Shown here piece after piece: positions 7,716 to 15,300 of a stretch of DNA of 27,744 nucleotides. The first letter of the stretch is position 1. Every line of letters starts with the position of its first letter. Position numbers and translations under genes: made by a program. This DNA is from Flavobacteriales bacterium UBA1531 (GTDB lineage: Bacteria; Bacteroidota; Bacteroidia; Flavobacteriales_D; Sanyastnellaceae): positions 1-27,744 of the forward strand of contig DCPZ01000082.1 of NCBI GenBank assembly GCA_002323795.1, written 5' to 3'. The notes beneath the pieces are model-generated. The model searched no databases and was not told the DNA's origin. It saw only the letters and a program-made list of their open reading frames with translations.

Positions 7716-8687
7716 ATGAAAATTGAACAACCTGAATTAAGCCTCGTGATTCCTCTTTTCAATGAAGAAGAAAGTCTACGAGAATTGAAAAAGTGGATTG
7801 ACAATGTTCTCAAGGGACGTAGCTACGAGGTGATTTTTGTGGATGACGGAAGCAGGGATGAATCGTGGCGTGTGATTGAGGAGCTTGCCGGCAGTGACCC
7901 CCATCGGGTTGTTGGCCTGAGGATGGCTCGCAATTACGGTAAGAGCGCAGGCTTACAGGTTGGTTTCCAGGCTGCCCAGGGCAACGTGGTGGTTACCATG
8001 GATGCCGATCTTCAGGACTCCCCTGAAGAGATTCCTGAGCTCGAAAGAAAGATTCGAGAAGACGGCTTTGATTTGGTCAGTGGATGGAAAAAGAAAAGGC
8101 ACGATCCATTAAGCAAAACAATCCCAACTCGTTTGTACAACGCCGCGACTCGTCTGGTAAGCGGCATCGATCTCAATGATTTCAATTGTGGTTTGAAGGC
8201 TTATCGACTTGAGGTCGTAAAGGCTATTGAGGTTCAAGGGGAAATGCACCGGTACATTCCAATTTTGGCTAAAAATGCCGGTTTTGATCGCATCGGGGAG
8301 CAGATCGTGCAGCACCAAGCGAGAAAGTATGGATCGACAAAATTTGGGTTGGAGCGCTTTATGAATGGTTTTCTCGATCTCTTGACTATTGGATTCATGT
8401 CGCGATTTGGTCGCAAACCGATGCACTTTTTCGGAGCATTGGGAGCGTTGATGTTTACCATCAGCGCCAGCGGCTTTGCATGGCTCACAATTGGAAAGAT
8501 TCTCTCCATTGCCGAAGGCAATCCCTCTCGGAATATCACGGAAATATCAGCATTCTACGTTTCGCTGACGGGGATGATCATGGGGCTTCAATTCTTTTTG
8601 GCAGGTTTTCTGGCGGAAATGACTTCTAGAAACAATGCAAGTCGCAGCGAATACAAGGTTTCATCTAAAATCAATCGACCGGTTTAA
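7716..8687 (+). CDS. GT2 glycosyltransferase, DPM1/GtrB-like, membrane anchored
   Basis: Probably transfers a sugar from a nucleotide donor to a polyprenyl phosphate at the cytoplasmic face of the membrane. It has 323 residues. The N-terminal GT-A domain has SLVIPLFNEEESL (9-21), VDDGS (42-46) and the metal-binding DADLQDSPEE (96-105). Two membrane helices follow at about 238-262 and 278-302 (YVSLTGMIMGLQFFLAGF), the usual layout of the DPM1/GtrB/ArnC group. The strong ribosome site at 7704 supports the start. It follows the DUF4199 gene and may be co-transcribed with it. The donor sugar is unknown. Confidence 0.88.
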   Translation: MKIEQPELSLVIPLFNEEESLRELKKWIDNVLKGRSYEVIFVDDGSRDESWRVIEELAGSDPHRVVGLRMARNYGKSAGLQVGFQAAQGNVVVTMDADLQDSPEEIPELERKIREDGFDLVSGWKKKRHDPLSKTIPTRLYNAATRLVSGIDLNDFNCGLKAYRLEVVKAIEVQGEMHRYIPILAKNAGFDRIGEQIVQHQARKYGSTKFGLERFMNGFLDLLTIGFMSRFGRKPMHFFGALGALMFTISASGFAWLTIGKILSIAEGNPSRNITEISAFYVSLTGMIMGLQFFLAGFLAEMTSRNNASRSEYKVSSKINRPV

Positions 8688-8866
8688 GGAAGATTATGGT
8701 GTGTTGTTGCGTTTGCGGTAGCGCATTTTGGCCGAAGCCACATTTTGATGCTTTCTAATTGGCAAGAAAAAGAGACTTGTGCTGTTATCGCCCTGAAATC
8801 AGTGGGTAAAGTAGGCCCTCACTTCTGTTTTTTCAACAATAAAGACTCAGGTTTTGGATTGAAAAA

Positions 8867-10039
8867 TCAATCGCAGATTACCCCAGAACCGATGCATTCT
8901 TTGCCATGATACCAGGCAGCGAACTGACCTGCGGCAATGCCTGACTGAGCGCTATCAAAGATCACGACTAGATATTCACCTTCAATTTTCATTTCGGCCT
9001 TTTGTAAAGGTTGTCTGTAGCGGAACCTGACGTCGAAATCGCGGGTTGTTTTGTCTTCTAGAAGGTGAAGGTCCTGACGAATCCAATGCACTTCGTCAAG
9101 GCGCATGCGAAGGCCTTTTCTCAGAAGTCCAGGATGTGTCTCGCCTTGTCCAACATAAAGTACATTTTCAATGACATCTTTGGCCAATACAAAAAGTGGC
9201 TCCGGCTTGCCCCCAACATTCAGTCCACGGCGTTGGCCGACTGTAAAAAAATGCGCTCCCTGATGTTCTCCCACAACTACCCCGTCTTCACGAATCCAAC
9301 GAATGGGGGATGTGGCGTGGCCTGGTGAGTTTTTTGTTCGCTCAATGCATTTGACATGGTCTGCGGGGATTTCAACGATATCTCCTTTTTTGACTTCCAA
9401 CTGCTGTTGTAAAAATTCTGGCAAGCGCACCTTTCCAATGAAACATAGCCCTTGACTGTCCTTTTTGTCAGCGGTTGGTAGTTCGATTTTGCTCGCCAGT
9501 TTGCGTACTTCTGGCTTGGTCATCTCTCCAATCGGAAACAACGCCTTGGCGAGCTGAGCCTGATTCAATTGACACAGGAAGTAGCTCTGGTCTTTATTTT
9601 GGTCTATGCCAGTTTTGAGTTGGTGCACTTCAATGCCATCGATGTTTGACGTGGTTTTGCGACAATAGTGTCCAGTAGCTACTGCCTCTGCACCCAATTC
9701 TTCAGCGGCTTTTAGAAACAAATCGAATTTAATCTCTCGGTTGCACAAAACATCTGGATTCGGGGTTCTTCCTTGTTCATACTCTTCGAACATATAATCG
9801 ACAATGCGTTCACGATACGCATCGCTTAAATCGAGGACTTGGAAGGGAATGCCGATATGGGATGCGACAAGCATGGCATCGTTGGCGTCATCAATCCATG
9901 GACATTCATTGTCGATGATTACCGATTCGTCGTGCCAGTTGCGCATGAACAAACCAATCACTTCGTGGCCAGCTTCTTTTAGGAGCCAAGCGGCAACGCT
10001 CGAGTCAACTCCGCCCGATAGACCTACAACAATGCGCAT
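8867..10039 (-). CDS. mnmA: tRNA-specific 2-thiouridylase MnmA
   Basis: Thiolates U34 in the anticodon of Lys, Glu and Gln tRNAs, using sulfur relayed as a persulfide. It has 390 residues, normal for the family. The PP-loop SGGVDSSV (8-15) binds ATP. The two catalytic cysteines are Cys99 in NPDVLCNREIKF and Cys199 in DSQGLCFIGKV. FTVGQRRGLNVGG marks the central domain, and a C-terminal beta-barrel follows. The ATG at 10039 lies four bases after a TAnnTTTG box, so its mRNA may be leaderless. It is convergent with the GT2 gene across about 180 bases in which I see only a weak 4-bp stem near 8715-8731. Confidence 0.96.
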   Translation of the reverse strand: MRIVVGLSGGVDSSVAAWLLKEAGHEVIGLFMRNWHDESVIIDNECPWIDDANDAMLVASHIGIPFQVLDLSDAYRERIVDYMFEEYEQGRTPNPDVLCNREIKFDLFLKAAEELGAEAVATGHYCRKTTSNIDGIEVHQLKTGIDQNKDQSYFLCQLNQAQLAKALFPIGEMTKPEVRKLASKIELPTADKKDSQGLCFIGKVRLPEFLQQQLEVKKGDIVEIPADHVKCIERTKNSPGHATSPIRWIREDGVVVGEHQGAHFFTVGQRRGLNVGGKPEPLFVLAKDVIENVLYVGQGETHPGLLRKGLRMRLDEVHWIRQDLHLLEDKTTRDFDVRFRYRQPLQKAEMKIEGEYLVVIFDSAQSGIAAGQFAAWYHGKECIGSGVICD

Positions 10040-10043
10040 GAGG

Positions 10044-10051
10044 CAAATTTA
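10044..10051 (-). promoter_or_regulatory. -7 promoter box of mnmA
   Basis: The minus strand reads TAAATTTG, a full TAnnTTTG match, then CCTC and the ATG of mnmA. By analogy with the SRP RNA spacing, transcription would start at or next to the A of the start codon. Confidence 0.65.
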
Positions 10052-10059
10052 CTGCAGTC

Positions 10060-10080
10060 CGATGTGCTGTAAACACATCG
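10060..10080. repeat. Perfect 7-bp inverted repeat in the mnmA-sigma divergent region
   Basis: CGATGTG, a 7-base spacer (CTGTAAA), then CACATCG. It lies upstream of the mnmA -7 box, covering about -21 to -41 relative to the likely start, where a -33 element would be. It could be an operator for a dimeric regulator or a chance palindrome. No second copy was noticed in the window. Confidence 0.45.
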
Positions 10081-10201
10081 TTTGTGAAATCTATTCCTTT
10101 GGAAGCAACGAAAAAGGTGTCAGGGGGAGTATTTTGCAAAAAAGCAACCGTACGCGAGGCAACTCGAAGAAGATTGCAGCGTCTTACGAACGGCGAACGA
10201 C

Positions 10202-10774
10202 ATGTCAGAACACGAACTGATCCAACACATCGAAGGCTGTAAGCGGAACGATCCGAAATCGCAGAAGTGGATTTTTGATCGTTACTACAGGTTGATGTTT
10301 GGAGTGTGCCTCAGGTACAACTCGGATCATGATGGTGTGCAAGACATTGTTCAAGAGGGCTACTTAAAGGTGTTTTCCAACATCGAAGGGTATACCTCGA
10401 AAGGTTCTTTTGAAGGTTGGATGAAACGCATAATGGTCAATACAGCAATTGACTTCATCAGGAAAGAGAAATCCTCTCCTGAAGAATTGAGTGCAGAAGG
10501 CATGTTGGAAATCCCTGATGAGGGCATGGAGATGGAATTCTTCGAGTTGGAAGAAAAAACCATAACCATTCAAAACGTGCTCGATGCTATGGCTAAGTTA
10601 ACGCCGGTGTACCGTGCAGTTTTCAATATGTATGTTTTTGACAATCTCACTCACCAAGAAATTGCCATGCATCTGGGCATATCTGTTGGGGCATCAAAAT
10701 CAAACCTCGCCAAAGCGAGACGAAACGTAAAGTCCGTCTTGTTGGGTGTTGTGAATGAAAAAGTATCGAAATGA
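10202..10774 (+). CDS. ECF-type RNA polymerase sigma factor
   Basis: Sigma-70 family factor of the extracytoplasmic function class; 190 residues, the usual size. Region 2 runs from about 23 to 90: FDRYYRLMFGVCLRY, DIVQEGYLKVF for core binding, and GWMKRIMVNTAIDFIRK for -10 recognition. Region 4 is at about 125-180 and holds the helix-turn-helix DNLTHQEIAMHLGISVGASKS. Its stop overlaps the start of the next gene (ATGA), the classic arrangement of a sigma factor with its membrane-bound regulator. Downstream lie a membrane PKD protein and a T9SS cargo protein. The regulon is unknown; the neighbours suggest surface protein or export control. Confidence 0.93.
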   Translation: MSEHELIQHIEGCKRNDPKSQKWIFDRYYRLMFGVCLRYNSDHDGVQDIVQEGYLKVFSNIEGYTSKGSFEGWMKRIMVNTAIDFIRKEKSSPEELSAEGMLEIPDEGMEMEFFELEEKTITIQNVLDAMAKLTPVYRAVFNMYVFDNLTHQEIAMHLGISVGASKSNLAKARRNVKSVLLGVVNEKVSK

Positions 10775-12192
10775 GCGAAAACTTAAACAGTTGGGAGCGA
10801 TTGAAAAAAGCCTTCGAAAGCTTTGAGCCAGAAGTTACAGGGAACTGGGACGCTATGAAATCCAAGCTCGACGCTCTGACAGGTGAAGGTTCGGGGCTGA
10901 ATGATTATTTCGTACGCAGAGCTCGGATTGCGGAGCGTCTTGCGATGGCTGCAACTGCTGTTGCAATTGGGATGGGCTTTTGGGTCTCGCAACAACATGA
11001 GGAAAAAATTATTGGACAGGAGATTGTTGTAATTAAAGTGGATTCTGCTTCTGATGGTCAGGCTGTGGCAAATGCTGTCACAGAAATGCGAAACAATGCA
11101 GAGTTGCGCGAAGAGCCTTGGAGCAATTTGAAAGTGCTTGTGACGAATGATGTCATTGAAATGCCTACAACAGATGTGAAAGGCGAACTCATTTTTCCCG
11201 GTCAAGTGGCTCATACTTCGACGACATTTTTTGTTGACGCTGAGGCTCCTGACGGAAATGATATGAATACGACGTCTAAGGCTCAGTCAAATGGATTGGG
11301 GACTCCAGGTAGTGCCATTTCAAATGACAAAGTTGCTGTTTTACCTGAATTGTCGTCCAGTGCGAGTGATGCATATGACAGCAAGCGAGTGGAGAAGTCA
11401 CGGAAAGACAAGTCCGAGTCATTGGGTTACACGCCTGCTGTTTCAGTTCAAGAGGCTTGTGCCGGAACAGAAGTGGAGTTTACATTACGAGGATTCACGG
11501 ACCAGGGGTCGGTTTTGTGGAATTTTGGGGATGGGTCTTTTTCTCAAGCTGAAGCTCCAATGCATGTGTTTGATGATGCGGGCACCTACGATATTACCGT
11601 CTCGATTCGCGACCACGGCGATGGTACAATTCGCACGCGTACGGTAGAAAATATGATCGTCATCCGACCAAAGCCCGAAGCAAAAATGGATTGGACAATA
11701 GAGGTGATCCAACCGGAAATGGCCTTTGTCAACCTATCAGATTTGACAGAAAATGCGAGCAGCTCCATGTGGCTTCTGAGAGAAAATGAAATCAAAGATT
11801 CATCCGTAGATCTCCCAATTCCTGGAGACTACAACGTCAACTTGGTTGCGAGCAATAAATTTGGCTGCCAAGATGTCAAGTCTGAGGTGGTCAAACTAGG
11901 CGATCGTCAAAGCGCGAATGCACCTGCTGTTTTTTCACCGGATAATGATGGGCGGTATGACTTCTTCTTGCCACTCATCGCACATGAACTTGATGGAGAA
12001 TGGATCATGACCGTTTTTGATGAAGACAACCAACCGGCATTCATTACGAATCGGGCCTCACAGCCTTGGGGAGGGGTGTTCGAAGACGGCACGTTGGCCC
12101 GGAACAAAGTGGCATACCGATGGGAGCTCCTTGCAGAGAGTCTCAGTGGAAAGAAGGTGCTGTTTTCTGATCAAATTAAAGTTGAGAAGTAA
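10771..12192 (+). CDS. One-pass membrane protein: anti-sigma-like N terminus, PKD and gliding-motility CTD-like domains
   Basis: Probable regulator of the adjacent sigma factor; 473 residues. Residues 1-54 are cytoplasmic, with the pattern FESFEPEVTGNWDAMKSKLD that resembles the N termini of many sigma-linked membrane proteins in Bacteroidota. One membrane helix follows at about 55-73. The periplasmic part is a Ser/Asp-rich linker (about 150-222), a PKD domain (225-297, core VLWNFGDGSFSQ), a second Ig-like domain (298-376) and a region (384-473) resembling the gliding-motility C-terminal domain: APAVFSPDNDGRYDFF, then IMTVFDEDNQ, and a strand-rich end. There is no signal peptide, so it should stay in the inner membrane instead of being exported. 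It is coupled by ATGA to the sigma gene. The anti-sigma function is an inference. Confidence 0.8.
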   Translation: MSENLNSWERLKKAFESFEPEVTGNWDAMKSKLDALTGEGSGLNDYFVRRARIAERLAMAATAVAIGMGFWVSQQHEEKIIGQEIVVIKVDSASDGQAVANAVTEMRNNAELREEPWSNLKVLVTNDVIEMPTTDVKGELIFPGQVAHTSTTFFVDAEAPDGNDMNTTSKAQSNGLGTPGSAISNDKVAVLPELSSSASDAYDSKRVEKSRKDKSESLGYTPAVSVQEACAGTEVEFTLRGFTDQGSVLWNFGDGSFSQAEAPMHVFDDAGTYDITVSIRDHGDGTIRTRTVENMIVIRPKPEAKMDWTIEVIQPEMAFVNLSDLTENASSSMWLLRENEIKDSSVDLPIPGDYNVNLVASNKFGCQDVKSEVVKLGDRQSANAPAVFSPDNDGRYDFFLPLIAHELDGEWIMTVFDEDNQPAFITNRASQPWGGVFEDGTLARNKVAYRWELLAESLSGKKVLFSDQIKVEK

Positions 12193-12218
12193 AAGGTGCG
12201 TCTTTGCAACTCCTCTTA

Positions 12219-12250
12219 TTTGATTCACATATTTATAACACTGTACCTTG
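12219..12250 (+). promoter_or_regulatory. Candidate promoter for the large surface protein
   Basis: TTTG (12219-12222), 21 bases, then TACCTTG (12244-12250). This is close to the Bacteroidota -33 TTTG / N19-21 / TAnnTTTG pattern, lacking one T in the -7 box. It would give a leader of about 85-90 bases. If real, the large surface gene can be transcribed independently of the sigma operon. Confidence 0.4.
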
Positions 12251-12253
12251 TGC

Positions 12254-12277
12254 AACCATCGGGTTTATTTGATGGTT
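12254..12277 (+). other. Stem-loop between the membrane sensor and surface-protein genes
   Basis: AACCATC, a 10-base loop, then GATGGTT followed by TTTA. It is either a weak intrinsic terminator for the sigma operon or, if the promoter at 12219-12250 is used, a hairpin at the 5' end of the surface-protein mRNA. The T tract is short, so terminator strength is doubtful. Confidence 0.4.
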
Positions 12278-12342
12278 TTAGCGACATAAACGCGTCCGTT
12301 GTATTGTTGCAAAACCTACTTGATGAATTCTGACCTACAAGA

Positions 12343-15300
12343 ATGACTATTTTGAAAGAGAATCAATCTTCCCGCCCAACTGTTAAGGCGTTTCTGTTGG
12401 CGCTTCTTTTGATGGGCAATGCACTGCAATTGATGTCGCAGGTTTTTGTCATTTCGGATAATGAGGGTTTACCACCTGACCAAACGTGCACAGGAGTTTT
12501 TTTGGATGCGGGGCTTACAGATGGAGCTCCTTACCCGCCTCAGGATTTTACATATACTCTGTGCCCAGACAATCCTGGAGATGCGGTTTCTGTTGCTTTC
12601 GTAGCATTCGGGCTGCAAACCAATCCCAACGGAAACAATAGCGATTATCTTTATATCTACGATGGTCCTGACACAGGCTCTCCGTCGATGGGAAGCTATA
12701 CAGGGAATGCGCTTCAAGGACTTCCAGTCACAGCGACCATTAACAATCCAACAGGATGCTTGACTTTCGTTTTTCAGGACAATGGTCCAGAGAATGAGAA
12801 CTCTCCAGGTTGGGAGGCGAACATTTCTTGCACCACGCCATGTGCTACACCAATCGCTGCGAGCAGCATTGTTGAACCCCCTTTGCCGAATCCAGACTCG
12901 ATTAGCGTGGGTGTCTGCCTAGACCAAGAGGTTGTATTTGGGGACAATGGATCAACTCCCGGCCTTGGTTTCAATTTGGATTCGTGGATTTGGAATTTTG
13001 ATGACGGAAGCATTGACACGCTCAGCTCAGCTTCCAATGTTTCGCATGTTTTTTCTGAACCAGGTGAATATGTTGTGAGTTTGGCGGTTTTGGATAACAA
13101 TGGCTGTGTATCCTTGAACCTACAGCCGTTGCAGGTATTGGTCAGCACGATTCCGCAGTTCAATAGCTTCCAGAGCACACCTGTGTGTGCGGGTTCTCCA
13201 GCGTTTGTCGATGGTAATCCTGTGCAAAGTGTGACTTGGACAGCGTTGCCTCCGCAGGTAGTTGCAGGGGAGACTTACCTTGCTGACGGTGCAGGGTTTA
13301 GTTACACCAGTGAATTGAACTTTGATTTTTTTGAGGAAGGCGCCACGCTAGAAGATTGCGAAGATTTGCTGTCGGTGTCCGTAAATATGGAGCACAGTTA
13401 TCTTGGCGACTTAGATCTGAGCATTAGTTGCCCTGACGGCACAACCGTGTCCTTGCTGAGTTATCCAAATGGAGGCGGGGGGACTTACCTCGGCGAGGCT
13501 GTCGACTTCGGCAGTGCATCGAATGTTCCTGGAGTTGGATACGACTATGGATGGTCACCGAACCCCGACTTCGACACGAATATAGATGATGCAGGGAATT
13601 CAACTTCTACAACATTTACAAATAATGAAGGTGTCGAGGGTACCGCTAACATAGTCAATCCCGGTATTTACACATCTGAAGGCGATTTGTGTGATTTCGT
13701 CGGCTGTCCATTGAACGGAACTTGGTCATTTTCTGTCATTGATAATCTTGCAATTGACAATGGATTCATTTTCGAATGGGGCTTAAATCTTAATCCGGAA
13801 CTGATTCCGGGGGTGACAACATTTACACCTACAATTGGTCTTCAGGCGGATAGTTCATTTTGGACGGGTCCTGGCATCGTGGCTCAAGACTTCGATGCGA
13901 ATTATTGCGACATTGTCTTGGACACGCCAGGTTTTTACGATTATGTGTTTACCGTCACAAACAATTTTAGCTGCACCTTCGATACTACGCTGACCATTGA
14001 AGTGGTTGAAGGACCTGAAAATAACATCACAGCGGGACCAGATCAAATTTTCTGCGGCGATCCCGTTGAGTTGCAGGGAGCTTTCCTAGGCGGTGGTATA
14101 TCGCCATGCGCAGGTAGTTCAGAGACTGTCGTGCATTGCTATGATAACAATGAGAACACCTCTTGGCTTTATTGCCCAGACAACATTGGTGACGGTACCA
14201 TGATGGAAATCTTGTTCTATGATGGGCAAATAGAAGGTTTCTTCGATCACATTCAAGTTTTTGATGGCGATGACAATGCTGCGCCGCTGCTTTTGGACTT
14301 GACTGGCGACTATCCTGAATCATATGTGACAGCGACGAATCCAGACGGTTGCTTGTATGTGCAGTTTACGTCAGACGGATCTGTGAGCTGTGGATCGGGC
14401 AACTACGACCCTGTGAGTTGGTGCGCTGGTTGCGGACAAGATGCCTGCGGCTTTCTCTGGAGTTGGGAGCCTGCGGATAATTTGACCAATGCCAACACAT
14501 CGAACCCGACAGTGAATACATTCGATGGGATTCCCACCGAATATGTCGCCTTCGTTGAGCCTGTGGGGCTGAATAATTGCGCAACAACCGACACTGTCTT
14601 CGTCATTCCTGGATTTGATTTTACCACTAGTTTTAGTGATCCCACGTGTGTGCTCACGGACGGTACCATTGTTATTGAGATCAATGAGCCGCCCTCAGAT
14701 GGGCCATGGACGGCTGATTTATATGAGAATGGGGTCCTTGTCGAAACCATCAACTCCAATGGCGGTGTAGACGTTTTCGATGATTTAGTTGAAGGCAACT
14801 ATTCGGTTACTCTGAGTGACGTTGCTGGATGTGAATATGAAGTTGCTTTTGTATTAAGTCCTCCTCAACCGATGGATTTTGATTTAACGCCGAATCCGAA
14901 CATCTGTATCAACGGCTTTGCAACGTTAGAGACGTCCTCTGACATGGATCCGGGTGAGACTTGGACTTACACATGGGACAATGGATTAAGCGCGGGCGAT
15001 GTACAAGTTGTGACTCCAGTTGTTGATACGGATTACACCGTTTTCGCGACTGATCCCAATGGCTGTACATCTGATCCTCAAACCGTGTCGGTCCAGGTTT
15101 ACGATTCTCTTAATGTTTCGCTGAGTGCTCCAGGCTTGATTTGTGGTGGCGCCTTTGCTGAACTGGAAGCTGACGTCTTCAATGGTGGAAGTGGAGCGGG
15201 CTATTCATTCGATTGGACTTGGCAGAGTAATTCTGTTGGTGGAGATGTGAACTACTGGGTGGATTATCCAGATTTTACAGGCACCTATTGCGTTACCCTA

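Noticed and set aside
8109..8539. Antisense frames of about 100 codons within the GT2 gene
   Set aside because: They have no recognisable domain and lie opposite a well-supported glycosyltransferase.
8688..8866. Possible terminator between the GT2 gene and mnmA
   Set aside because: The only stem seen (TGCG-GTAG-CGCA) is 4 bp long; too weak to list as a terminator.
10130..10136. TATTTTG strings (also 23408-23416, 23427-23434, 24970-24976) as -7 boxes
   Set aside because: They are one base short of TAnnTTTG and common in AT-rich gaps; without a matching -33 element I did not annotate them as promoters.
13294..13803. Protease function for the large surface protein because of its P-domain-like region
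   Set aside because: P-domains also occur in non-proteolytic secreted Bacteroidota proteins, and no subtilase catalytic triad region is present.
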